Origin: Bacteroidota bacterium
Lineage (GTDB): Bacteria; Bacteroidota; Bacteroidia; Chitinophagales; Chitinophagaceae
Assembly (NCBI GenBank): GCA_023440945.1
Contig: JAEZRL010000426.1
Location: 1 to 16,107 of the forward strand
Reading direction: 5' to 3'
Length of the DNA stretch: 16,107 nucleotides
Of the stretch, positions 1 through 6,703 are shown piece by piece. The notes under the pieces were generated by a model. The model was not told the origin of the DNA, made no database searches, and worked only from the letters and a program-made list of their open reading frames with translations. Numbering within the stretch: the first letter of the stretch is position 1; each line of letters starts with the position of its first letter. The position numbers and the translations under genes were made by a program.

Positions 1-1
1 T

Positions 2-599
2 ACCATTTTAGTCCAGCCATTTAGGGGGCTAATACAGCAGACATTTTACATTAACAAAGCAGGTAATATCACTTTAAAAGAAGCCTTTAATCTAATGGAT
101 GGCAGATTCGTGAATAAAGATCTGGCCAACAAAGAAGGTCAAATTTATAATGCATGGATACAAATGGACTTTAAACAAAGCGATGATAACGGCAACTTTA
201 AACTTAAGCAATACCATCAGAATTATGGCTATGACCTGGAAGCTGTATTATCCAAGGTACCCTATTAAGGAATTAGGCAATAATGATTTTAAAGCGGGCT
301 TATTGGACTCACTTAAAAAAGGGAACCTTCAATCTGCAACTTTTCAAATCAATGGTGCAGAACAGAAGCAATACATTGAAGCTAATCCGCTGTTTAAAAC
401 AATCAATATTTATGATGGGAGTATGCAAAAGGTAGATAACCGGCTCTCCGTGAAAGAACAGAAGTCTGAAGATGAAAGCAAGTCCGTGAAACAAGAGAGT
501 ATGAAGGAAACGCAAACCTCTGCTGAAGATGATGGGCTCGGGATACAAAAGAAGGCGAGTAAAAAGAGAAAAAGGAAGCAAAGCAATTCCATAACATAA
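2..599 (+). pseudogene. DUF3945-type mobile-element protein, 3' fragment, frameshifted
   Basis: The left edge is open in frame 2, which reads a lysine- and asparagine-rich sequence (FYINKAGNITLKEAFNLMDG, then RFVNKDLANKEGQ, then KLKQYHQNYGYDLEAVLSK) up to a stop at 266-268. The sequence then continues sensibly in frame 3 as YPIKELGNNDFKAGLLDSLK and ends at 599 after a low-complexity Lys/Ser/Glu tail. Removing one G of the pair at 256-257 joins both parts into one protein. The wording matches, from memory, the DUF3945 (often with DUF4099) proteins carried by Bacteroidota conjugative and integrative elements; their function is not established. A 149-residue ORF starting at 150 is therefore wrong for its first 35 or so residues. 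It lies just upstream of other element genes. The family name is from recall, not a search; the frameshift is seen directly. Confidence 0.7.
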
Positions 600-655
600 A
601 GTTGAAAAAATAGGCTTAGTAATGGTTAAGAAACGTTTTGTAAGTGGCAAATAAA

Positions 656-982
656 ATGAACGAGTTAAAACCTTTAAATGATTTTTTTTGTGCGATTGAA
701 GAAGATCCTCGCATAAGTATCACTCACATTGGTATTTATGCGGCCTTGCTTCAGTATTGGTGTGAGCAAGGTTTTATAAATCCGGTTCATGCATTTAGTC
801 ATGAAATAATGAAGATTGCAAAAATATCAGGGTCTGCTACTTATCATAAAGTCATCAAGGATTTAGACAAGTATGGATACATCAGCTATGAACCATCTTA
901 CAAACGAAACAAACGAAGTAAAATTTGTTTTGTCAGAATGCAAATGAACGAAATTTACAGTTGCAGTACAGGGAGCAAATAA
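656..982 (+). CDS. Small winged-helix-like DNA-binding protein of the integrated element
   Basis: A 108-residue protein (from ATG 656). Its middle (HIGIYAALLQYW, then SHEIMKIAKISGSATYHKVI, then KDLDKYGYISYEPSY) reads like a winged-helix fold: helix, then a recognition helix with SGSATYHKVI, then a beta wing and a basic stretch (KRNKRSK). I infer DNA binding, probably regulation of the element or replication-initiator-like control, from this pattern only. A GTG at 644 would add four residues, but ATG 656 follows an A-rich leader (AATAAA) that suits this phylum, and GTG starts are rarer there. It lies between the DUF3945-type remnant and the 53-residue ORF, so it belongs to the integrated element. 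It looks intact, unlike both larger neighbours. Confidence 0.6.
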   Translation: MNELKPLNDFFCAIEEDPRISITHIGIYAALLQYWCEQGFINPVHAFSHEIMKIAKISGSATYHKVIKDLDKYGYISYEPSYKRNKRSKICFVRMQMNEIYSCSTGSK

Positions 983-994
983 AAGAGAATAGAG

Positions 995-1156
995 ATGAGA
1001 GATGCAGAGATCAAACGGATTTCGCTTGAAAAAGCAGTTGAGCTTTTAAGAGAGGATGGTATTGAAGTTAACATACATCAAGCTGAAGCCATACTAGATT
1101 TTATGTATGAAATTGTCGAAATAGTTGTTGACCAATACCTCTCTCAGCCCGCATAA
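995..1156 (+). CDS. Small protein of 53 residues upstream of the serine recombinase
   Basis: ATG at 995 opens a 53-codon frame ending in TAA at 1154-1156. The product begins MRDAEIKRISLEKAVELLRE and continues with DGIEVNIHQAEAILDFMYEI, giving two predicted amphipathic helices joined by a short turn. It starts 12 bases after the winged-helix gene stops, so the two are probably cotranscribed. Small ORFs of this design (helix, 'G-x-E-V', then a helix with EAxxILDF) are commonly found just before large serine recombinases in Bacteroidota elements; that is recall. Possible jobs include recombination directionality or regulation, but nothing in the sequence proves either. It has no Cys or signal peptide. 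Confidence 0.55.
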   Translation: MRDAEIKRISLEKAVELLREDGIEVNIHQAEAILDFMYEIVEIVVDQYLSQPA

Positions 1157-1161
1157 TTTTG
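1154..1161 (+). promoter_or_regulatory. Candidate -7 element for the serine recombinase
   Basis: TAATTTTG fits the Bacteroidota -7 form TAnnTTTG exactly and overlaps the stop of the 53-residue ORF. Transcription would begin near 1167, inside the inverted repeat at 1160-1191. No clean TTTG lies at the usual 19-21-base distance upstream; the nearest is GTTG ending at 1130. Confidence 0.4.
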
Positions 1162-1191
1162 ATAAATTTACGAGATAGATATAATTTATCA
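1160..1191. repeat. Inverted repeat in the recombinase leader
   Basis: TGATAAATT (1160-1168) and AATTTATCA (1183-1191) are perfect 9-base inverted arms around a 14-base centre. The right arm ends three bases before the recombinase ATG at 1195, and the left arm touches the candidate -7 element. The position suits an operator for a dimeric regulator, or a leader hairpin covering the ribosome site. Neither role can be decided from the sequence. Confidence 0.5.
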
Positions 1192-1194
1192 GTT

Positions 1195-2075
1195 ATGGAG
1201 ATTGCAGATTTATATGTGCGCGTAAGTACTGATGAGCAGGCTGACAAAGGCTATTCCCAGCGTGATCAGGAAGAGCGTTTACGCAAGTATTGTGAAACAA
1301 GCAATATTCGGGTTAGAAAAGTCATTTTTTAAGATCACTCGGCTAAAACATTTGAACGCCCAGAGTGGACAAAGCTTTTGGATGAGTTAAGAAGGCATAA
1401 AGCACTTTCGGATCTGATACTTTTTACAAAGTGGGATAGGTTCAGCAGGAATGCAGCTGATGCTTATCAGATGATTAATATACTCCGTAAACTCGGAGTT
1501 GAGCCACAAGCCGTTGAACAACCACTAGATTTGTCTATCCCTGAAAATAAAATGATGCTCGCATTTTATCTCGCTGCTCCAGAAGTAGAAAATGACCGCA
1601 GAGCGCTTAATGTATTTAATGGAATGCGTCGTGCCAAAAAAGAGGGACGTTGGATGGGTACTGCCCCAATTGGCTACATCAATAAAATATCGGAAGCAGG
1701 AAAGAAATATATAGCGCCTAACGAGGTAGAAAGCCAAATTATGAGATGGGTATTTGGCGAATTAGCACAATGTACATTCAATACTGAACAGATATGCAAA
1801 ATGGCAAAGCAGAAAGGACTAAAATGCAGTAAGAATAATTTTTGGGTGGCCATCAGAAATCCAATTTATTGTGGCCAAAATTGGTTTTTGATGGATTTGA
1901 ATATCGAACCGGTCGCGTTAATGAAGCATTGAGATACATCTCTCTGATAAATAAGGAGTTAGAGGTCAAAAAAAATGGGACAAATCATTTATTTTCTGAC
2001 TTGTCCCATATGGTGATCCCGTTGGGACTCGAACCCAAGACCCATACATTAAAAGTGTATTGCTCTACCAACTGA
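1195..2075 (+). pseudogene. Large serine recombinase, broken by a stop codon and an internal deletion
   Basis: ATG 1195 starts a resolvase-type catalytic domain, MEIADLYVRVSTDEQ, with the nucleophile expected at Ser11 and Arg9 in YVRVS. Codon 46 is TAA (1330-1332) where the surrounding text (VIF-stop-DHSAKTFERPEW) suggests an original Glu codon. The frame then continues with KWDRFSRNAADAY, APEVENDRRALN and GMRRAKKEGRWMG, followed by the recombinase DNA-binding domain up to NPIYCG. Near 1872-1880 the reading jumps to frame 3 with PKLVFDGFEYRTGRVNEALR, which is typical of the extreme C-terminus in this family. The zinc-ribbon and coiled-coil region normally lying between is missing, so a deletion of several hundred bases is inferred. 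The frame ends at 2075 inside the antisense tRNA-Lys gene. The product cannot be functional. It was the integrase of the element to its left. Confidence 0.85.
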
Positions 2076-2086
2076 GCTACGGAATC
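2011..2086 (-). tRNA. tRNA-Lys (anticodon TTT)
   Basis: Read on the minus strand from 2086, the sequence folds into a complete cloverleaf. The acceptor arm is GATTCCG with CGGGATC (one G-U pair), the D arm carries GCTCAGTTGGTAGAGC, the anticodon arm is ATACA-CTTTTAA-TGTAT with anticodon TTT, and the T arm is TTGGG-TTCGAGT-CCCAA. The discriminator base is A (2014), and 2011-2013 read CCA, so the 3' end is encoded. The broken serine recombinase reads antisense into it from the 3' side, which makes the 3' end of the tRNA the likely attachment site. The gene itself is intact. Confidence 0.95.
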
Positions 2087-2108
2087 TTTCCCTTTGTTTT
2101 TGGGAGTG

Positions 2109-2139
2109 CAAAAATAGGAGAATTTGTTATCGAACCAAA
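2109..2139 (-). promoter_or_regulatory. Promoter of the tRNA-Lys gene
   Basis: On the minus strand, TTTG (2139-2136) is followed by exactly 19 bases and then TATTTTTG (2116-2109). This is a perfect Bacteroidota -33/-7 pair. Transcription would start near 2102, about 16 bases before the mature 5' end of the tRNA at 2086. Confidence 0.75.
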
Positions 2140-2202
2140 TTTTTTAAACTAATTTTCCGCCGCATTATTAATTGTTTTTAAATCGCTTCAAATAATTGAA
2201 AG

Positions 2203-2210
2203 TAATTTTG
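2203..2210 (+). promoter_or_regulatory. Candidate -7 element for the SDR gene
   Basis: TAATTTTG matches TAnnTTTG and lies 16 bases before the ATG at 2227, giving a very short leader. No good TTTG partner is visible upstream, so the assignment rests on one box. Confidence 0.35.
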
Positions 2211-2226
2211 AATCATAATTAAGGCT

Positions 2227-3033
2227 ATGTCATATTTCGAAAACAAAGTAGTGGTTATAACGGGCGGTACAGAAGGCATTGGAAAAGCATTGGTGGAAGC
2301 ATTGCTGCAGAAAGGCGCAAAAGTATCAACATGTGCCCGTAATTACGATAAGTTATATCATTTGCAAGCTTCATCTCCGGGTAAATCATTATTTGTACAG
2401 GCAGCAGATGTTAGCAATGAATCGGATTGCAAAAAATTTATCAACGAAACCATTAAGGTTTTTGGTGGCATAGACATTTTAATTAACAACGCCGGTATTT
2501 CTATGCGGGCACTGTTTCGTGAAACAGAACTTGAAACACTGCGCCGGGTAATGGATGTGAATTTTTGGGGAAGTGTTTATTGTACCAGGTTTGCAATTGA
2601 TTCAATCCTTGAAAGAAAAGGAACGATCGTGGGTGTTTCATCTATTGCAGGTTATCGTGGATTGCCGGGCAGAAGCGGTTACTCTGCTTCAAAATTTGCC
2701 ATGAATGGATGGCTTGAAGCACTGCGCACAGAATTGTTAGATACCGGTGTGCACGTAATGTGGGTTTGTCCTGGTTTTACTGCATCAAATATTCGCAATG
2801 CTGCATTGGATAAAGATGCACAACCGCAAGGTGAATCGCCTCTTGAAGAAGATAAATTAATGAGTGCGGAAGAGTGTGCTGAATTTATTTTAAATGCTAT
2901 AGAGAAAAGAAAGCGTACACTTGTTCTTACAACAAATGGGAAGCAGGCTGTTTTTATGAATAAATATTTTCCTGAACTTTCTGATAAGCTCGTTCACAAA
3001 TTCTATTTTAAAGATGGCAAACTCACCAAGTAG
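2227..3033 (+). CDS. SDR family NAD(P)-dependent oxidoreductase
   Basis: The 268-residue product is a classical short-chain dehydrogenase with a Rossmann fold. The cofactor motif TGGTEGIG is at residues 12-19, NNAG at 87-90, the catalytic Asn in DVNFWG at 112, the Ser of VSSIAG at 139, and the YSASK box gives Tyr152 and Lys156. PG at 182-183 closes the active site. All key residues are present, so it should be an active cytosolic oxidoreductase. Residues 33-40 (VSTCARNY) contain Arg38 after the second beta strand, which leans toward NADPH. The substrate cannot be told from the sequence. The length is normal for the family. The next gene starts 21 bases downstream on the same strand, so the two probably form an operon. 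Confidence 0.93.
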   Translation: MSYFENKVVVITGGTEGIGKALVEALLQKGAKVSTCARNYDKLYHLQASSPGKSLFVQAADVSNESDCKKFINETIKVFGGIDILINNAGISMRALFRETELETLRRVMDVNFWGSVYCTRFAIDSILERKGTIVGVSSIAGYRGLPGRSGYSASKFAMNGWLEALRTELLDTGVHVMWVCPGFTASNIRNAALDKDAQPQGESPLEEDKLMSAEECAEFILNAIEKRKRTLVLTTNGKQAVFMNKYFPELSDKLVHKFYFKDGKLTK

Positions 3034-3054
3034 CATTTATTTTTGCATCAATAC

Positions 3055-3876
3055 ATGCAAATACTTACACTAACAACAGATATTGGTCAGAACGATTACA
3101 TTATTGGTGCTATAAAAGGTCAGTTGTTAACGGCGAATTCTGCGCTGAATATTGTTGACATTTCGCATTCGCTTTCGCCATTCAATTTTCAGCAGGCAGC
3201 TTATATATGTAAGAATGCATATAAACATTTTCCGCCTGATACTTTTCATGTGGTTATTGTAAACCTGTTTGAAACATCACCTTCAGATATTTTAATTGCT
3301 CGTTATAACGATCAATTTATTGCCTGTCCTGATAACGGTATATTAACGATGATAACAGGTTCGAAACCAAACAATATTGTATCAATCAAAACCACAACTA
3401 ATAAAAATCTTGATACATTGCAATACACGCAGGCACTTGCAAATTCTATCGCTTATTTAAGTAATCATAAAAATATCTATGATATTGGTTTGCCTGTTGA
3501 TACGATAGAAGAAAAATATCCGCTGCGTTCAACAATGGGTAGTGACTGGATTGAAGGGCAAATAATCTTCATTGATAACTTTGAAAATGTAGTTGTAAAT
3601 ATTACGAAAGAAGAATTTGAACAACAACGTAAGGGAAGAAGCTTTAAAATTGTTTTTACACGCAACGAAACTATTAGTTCAATTAGTGAGAATTATGCTT
3701 CTACCTCACCCGGTGAAAAATTAGCCTGGTTTAATTCTGCAGGTTATCTTGAAATGGCTATTAACAAAGGAAACATGGCGGGATTATTTGGTTTGCAGGG
3801 AATTTCTGATACGCCCCAGGATGCGAGCTTTCACAACAAATATTTTTATCAAACGGTGCGCATTTTCTTTGAATGA
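3055..3876 (+). CDS. SAM hydroxide adenosyltransferase-fold (DUF62) protein
   Basis: The 273-residue protein matches the DUF62 family (SAM hydroxide adenosyltransferases; relatives include chlorinases and fluorinases). Recognisable parts are TDIGQNDYIIGAIKG at residues 8-22, VDISH at 34-38, PDNGIL at 92-97, IDNFENVVVN at 173-182 and the C-terminal NSAGYLEMAINKGNMAGLFG at 227-246. In characterised members an Asp-Arg-His triad activates water. By eye, the Asp of the usual VVDPGVG motif is Asn70 here (VIVNLFET), and the His of HGRD is replaced near Gln123. The ability to split SAM is therefore uncertain. ATG 3055 is preferred over the TTG at 3043 because it begins directly at the first beta strand. 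It sits 21 bases after the SDR gene. Confidence 0.85.
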   Translation: MQILTLTTDIGQNDYIIGAIKGQLLTANSALNIVDISHSLSPFNFQQAAYICKNAYKHFPPDTFHVVIVNLFETSPSDILIARYNDQFIACPDNGILTMITGSKPNNIVSIKTTTNKNLDTLQYTQALANSIAYLSNHKNIYDIGLPVDTIEEKYPLRSTMGSDWIEGQIIFIDNFENVVVNITKEEFEQQRKGRSFKIVFTRNETISSISENYASTSPGEKLAWFNSAGYLEMAINKGNMAGLFGLQGISDTPQDASFHNKYFYQTVRIFFE

Positions 3877-3942
3877 TCATTTCAAAAGAATTGAACCAGT
3901 AAAAGATGTTTCAATTACACTTCTTTTTAGATGCCATGAGTC

Positions 3943-4010
3943 ATGCAGATGAAGTAATTGCGACGCAACGAAGATGCCATAAAAACCTGCTGTTGGTATC
4001 ACAAAAAATA
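3943..4010 (+). repeat. Dispersed intergenic repeat, copy A
   Basis: The segment begins ATGCAGATGAAGT and contains TTGCGACGCAACGAAGATGC, then a CCAT-A(5)-CC stretch and CACAAAAAAT at the end. Copy B (10966-11033) shares the same blocks in the same order with few changes. The core TTGCG-A-CGCAA is an 11-base palindrome with a single central base. It lies between two convergent genes. Confidence 0.7.
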
Positions 4011-4030
4011 ATTCAAAACAATTTGAATTA
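4003..4030 (-). terminator. Candidate intrinsic terminator of the DUF3078 gene
   Basis: TAATTCAAA-ACAA-TTTGAATTA (4009-4030) is a perfect 9-base stem with a four-base loop. Read on the minus strand it follows the stop of the DUF3078 gene by two bases and is followed by a run of six T (4008-4003). The stem is AT-rich, so its strength is uncertain. Confidence 0.55.
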
Positions 4031-4032
4031 GC

Positions 4033-4992
4033 TTAATAAGAAGCTGTTGCAAAAGGCATCATAAAACCTATTCCTATCAGGCTTTTTAATTGCAGCCCCG
4101 GACTATCACCATTCTTGCCAAAAAGTTTTACATCATCATCGTAGATCATATCGAGGTTATAAGTTGCAGAAAGATACTTATTAATTTTAAATGAAAATAA
4201 ATTGGTCATATACAAATCAACATTGAAAGGATTATGACCATAATTCGAGAACAGATCAAGCCTGCCGCGATATTTGATAGTGGGTGTAATATCAGTAAAG
4301 TAGGTGGTGGATGCAAAAGCACCTATTTCATTTCTATAATTTGTGCCTGGTGGTAAGCCATAAGCACCTTTCATATACAATCTTCTGCTTCCAACATATG
4401 TTGTTCTGTTTGTTAAGGGTGAAAGAAAGATAGAGATATTTTTGTCCGGCTTAAAATCAAAACCTACAGAAAGTAAAATATAAGCCGGAGATAAAAAAGT
4501 AGAAGTTAAAGTGCTGCTGTCTTTTGAATAATAATTATAGCCATTGAAAAACTGTGAACGAAAATTGCCTAAAACAGAGATATATATTTTGTTGTTTGTA
4601 TCAATTCTGCTGCCGTATTTGGATAAAATATCAATCCTGTCATCATTTTTTCTTCCGCCCTGGCTGGTGGTTTGTATATAACCATAATTAAAATCGAAAC
4701 TGTTATCCCAGGTATGTTTGTTTCCTTTATGCAGCAATAAATAATTTACGTGCGAATTAAGGGAAAGTGAGAAACGATCGCCGCCTGCAGCCCAGTTACT
4801 TAATGAACCTTGTGCAAGATTGAAGTTAACAATTCCGCCGCGTTTCCATCTCCATCCGCTTGTATCATTCGCGTCTTTTTTAACTGATCTGAAAATTTCA
4901 TTTGGTAATTCTCTCACAGGTATTTGCTGCGCAGCAACTTTGAAAAACATCAATAAATTAAAACAAAAAAATAGCGAGAAGGCTTTTCTCAT
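4033..4992 (-). CDS. DUF3078 domain-containing outer-membrane protein
   Basis: The 319-residue product starts with a signal peptide (MRKAFSLFF, then a hydrophobic stretch) with likely cleavage after VAA near residue 21. The mature part contains the DUF3078 signature WRWKRGGIVNFNLAQGSLSN at about 47-66 followed by WAAGGDRFSLS. It then alternates aromatic and polar residues in short strands (for example FDFNYGYIQTT) up to a C-terminal strand ending in MMPFATASY, as expected of a beta-barrel in the outer membrane. No enzymatic motif is visible, and the family has no established function. The gene is divergent from miaB across 134 bases and carries its own -7 element at 5024-5031. It is full length for the family as far as I recall. 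Confidence 0.85.
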   Translation of the reverse strand: MRKAFSLFFCFNLLMFFKVAAQQIPVRELPNEIFRSVKKDANDTSGWRWKRGGIVNFNLAQGSLSNWAAGGDRFSLSLNSHVNYLLLHKGNKHTWDNSFDFNYGYIQTTSQGGRKNDDRIDILSKYGSRIDTNNKIYISVLGNFRSQFFNGYNYYSKDSSTLTSTFLSPAYILLSVGFDFKPDKNISIFLSPLTNRTTYVGSRRLYMKGAYGLPPGTNYRNEIGAFASTTYFTDITPTIKYRGRLDLFSNYGHNPFNVDLYMTNLFSFKINKYLSATYNLDMIYDDDVKLFGKNGDSPGLQLKSLIGIGFMMPFATASY

Positions 4993-5023
4993 GATGATTA
5001 TTGCTGTTGGTTTTTAAGGTTCG

Positions 5024-5031
5024 CAAATATA
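5024..5031 (-). promoter_or_regulatory. Candidate -7 element for the DUF3078 gene
   Basis: On the minus strand TATATTTG matches TAnnTTTG perfectly, 31 bases before the start codon. A TTTG lies upstream, but only 14 bases away instead of about 19, so the -33 part is doubtful. Confidence 0.5.
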
Positions 5032-5070
5032 ACCAGCCGCTGATGCAAAAAACTGTTAACATTCTGTCAA

Positions 5071-5102
5071 TCTGGCACTACAAATGTTTTTGATTATTTT
5101 TG
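5071..5102 (+). promoter_or_regulatory. Candidate promoter of the miaB gene run
   Basis: TATTTTTG (5095-5102) matches the -7 consensus, and TCTG (5071-5074) is one mismatch from TTTG at a 20-base distance. Transcription would begin near 5109, 18 bases before the miaB ATG at 5127. Confidence 0.5.
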
Positions 5103-5126
5103 CCAACTTAATTTTTAAATCAACGA

Positions 5127-6548
5127 ATGGAATCTCTTGAATTACTAAAAAAAGTGCATAACGAACAACGACAAGGTGAGGCTTATGCGCCTTTTGCAAA
5201 TGATGCGAATGAATATACGAAGAAGTTTTATATAGAAAGTTATGGCTGTCAAATGAATTTCAGCGACAGCGAAATTGTTGCATCTATCTTGAATAACGAA
5301 GGCTTTGGTGCAACACGAAATCATGAAGAAGCAGACCTTGTATTTCTAAATACCTGCAGCATTAGGGAAAAAGCAGAACAAACGGTTCGCAAAAGATTAA
5401 CAGAATTCAGGAAAACGAAAGAAAGCAAACCCGGTTTATTGATCGGTGTATTGGGTTGCATGGCTGAACGTTTAAAAGCCAAATTGCTTGAAGAAGAAAA
5501 ACTGGTTGATATAGTTGTAGGACCCGATGCATACCGCAGTTTGCCGGCATTAATAGAAGAAGCAGAAACAGGACAAAAAGGTGTGAATGTTTTATTAAGC
5601 AGAGATGAAACTTATGCTGATATTTCACCCGTTCGTTTAGATAGCAATGGCGTTACTGCTTTCATTTCCATTATGCGGGGTTGCAACAACATGTGCAGCT
5701 TTTGTGTAGTGCCTTTTACACGTGGAAGAGAAAGAAGCAGGGATGCTTATTCCATTGTTGCAGAAGCGGAAGATCTGTTTAACAGAGGTTATAAAGAAGT
5801 AACACTTCTCGGTCAGAATGTAGATAGTTATTATTGGATTGATGAAACAAAGGATGAAACCGTAACATTTGCAAAACTGTTGGAGAAAGTTGCGTTGGTA
5901 AGTCCGGAGTTGCGTGTCCGTTTCAGCACTTCGCATCCAAAGGATATTACCGAAGAAGTGTTGCAAACAATGGCGAAATACGAGAACATCTGTAAGTATA
6001 TTCATTTGCCTGTACAGAGTGGCAGTACAAGAATTCTGCAGTTGATGAACAGAACATACACAAGAGAATGGTACATGGCAAAAGTTGATCAGGTGAGAAA
6101 AATTATCCTGGATTGCGGTATAAGTTCTGATATTATTGCAGGTTTTTGTACCGAAACAGAAGAAGATCACCAGGATACTTTATCTGTAATGGAACACAGC
6201 AAATATGATATGAGTTATATGTTCTTTTACAGCGAAAGACCGGGAACACTTGCCGCAAGAAGATATAAAGATGATGTTGCCGAAGACGTTAAGAAAAGAA
6301 GATTGCAGGAAATTGTAGCTATTCAAAACAGGTTATCATTAGCAAGTAATCAACGGGATATTGGCAAGACGTTTAAAGTATTGATAGAAGGTGAAAGTAA
6401 ACGAAGCAACGATGACTGGATGGGCAGAAACACACAAAATAAAGTAATCGTTTTTCCAAAAAATAACACTAATTATAGAAAAGGTGATTATGTATTTGTG
6501 AAAGTGAATGATTGCACACAAGCAACGCTGTTAGGGGAAATTATTTGA
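5127..6548 (+). CDS. miaB: tRNA-2-methylthio-N6-dimethylallyladenosine synthase
   Basis: MiaB is a radical SAM methylthiotransferase that adds a methylthio group to i6A37 in tRNAs reading UNN codons. The 473-residue length and domain order are normal. The N-terminal domain has YGCQMNFSDSE with Cys41, NTCSIREKAE with Cys77 and GCMAERL with Cys111, the three ligands of the auxiliary 4Fe-4S cluster. The radical SAM motif CNNMCSFC supplies Cys186, Cys190 and Cys193. IHLPVQSGS and GFCTETEEDHQDT are also family blocks. A TRAM domain for tRNA binding covers about residues 410-473 (KVLIEGESKR to the end). GCNNMCSFCVVPFTRGRERS favours MiaB over RimO or MtaB. It opens the run of genes that leads to secG. 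Confidence 0.96.
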   Translation: MESLELLKKVHNEQRQGEAYAPFANDANEYTKKFYIESYGCQMNFSDSEIVASILNNEGFGATRNHEEADLVFLNTCSIREKAEQTVRKRLTEFRKTKESKPGLLIGVLGCMAERLKAKLLEEEKLVDIVVGPDAYRSLPALIEEAETGQKGVNVLLSRDETYADISPVRLDSNGVTAFISIMRGCNNMCSFCVVPFTRGRERSRDAYSIVAEAEDLFNRGYKEVTLLGQNVDSYYWIDETKDETVTFAKLLEKVALVSPELRVRFSTSHPKDITEEVLQTMAKYENICKYIHLPVQSGSTRILQLMNRTYTREWYMAKVDQVRKIILDCGISSDIIAGFCTETEEDHQDTLSVMEHSKYDMSYMFFYSERPGTLAARRYKDDVAEDVKKRRLQEIVAIQNRLSLASNQRDIGKTFKVLIEGESKRSNDDWMGRNTQNKVIVFPKNNTNYRKGDYVFVKVNDCTQATLLGEII

Positions 6549-6552
6549 GCGA

Positions 6553-6607
6553 GGATTATAGGATTCACGGATTATAAAAGAAATTACCATTGACTATTCA
6601 CCTATTC
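6553..6607. repeat. Short-period degenerate repeat tract
   Basis: GGATTATA-GGATTCAC-GGATTATA (6553-6576) is three 8-base units. It is followed by ACCATTGACTATTCACC, a second quasi-periodic stretch (6586-6607). The tract starts four bases after the miaB stop codon. A very similar CCATTCACTACTCA string occurs in the 5' end of lptE (8041-8054). No gene is visible in this spacer. Confidence 0.5.
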
Positions 6608-6634
6608 TTGTCCATTCCTCTTCTGCATTACAAG

Positions 6635-6652
6635 AGTGCGACGCAACAAAAC
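6635..6652 (+). repeat. Dispersed intergenic repeat, partial copy C
   Basis: GTGCGACGCAACAAAACG shares the palindromic core TGCGACGCAAC and the following AA with copies A and B. Beyond this core the similarity fades, so this may be a decayed copy or a shared protein site. Confidence 0.4.
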
Positions 6653-6703
6653 GTTAAATAACAGGACTGCAGCGGGATAAATAAAAGAAAAAGACCGTAT
6701 AAC

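Noticed and set aside
309..650. Minus-strand ORF of 113 residues opposite the first pseudogene
   Set aside because: It mirrors the Lys/Glu-rich coding tail on the plus strand; the composition (Leu/Phe/Ser-rich) is the usual antisense shadow.
1842..2075. Free-standing 77-residue protein ending in LEPKTHTLKVYCSTN
   Set aside because: It is the shifted tail of the broken recombinase and an antisense translation of the tRNA-Lys gene, and starts at TTG within the recombinase.
3749..3952. 67-residue plus-strand ORF over the end of the DUF62 gene
   Set aside because: It overlaps a well-supported gene in another frame and has no recognisable pattern.
5637..6170. 177-residue minus-strand ORF inside miaB
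   Set aside because: It lies wholly opposite the radical SAM domain of miaB, and its Cys/His/Phe-rich text is typical antisense.
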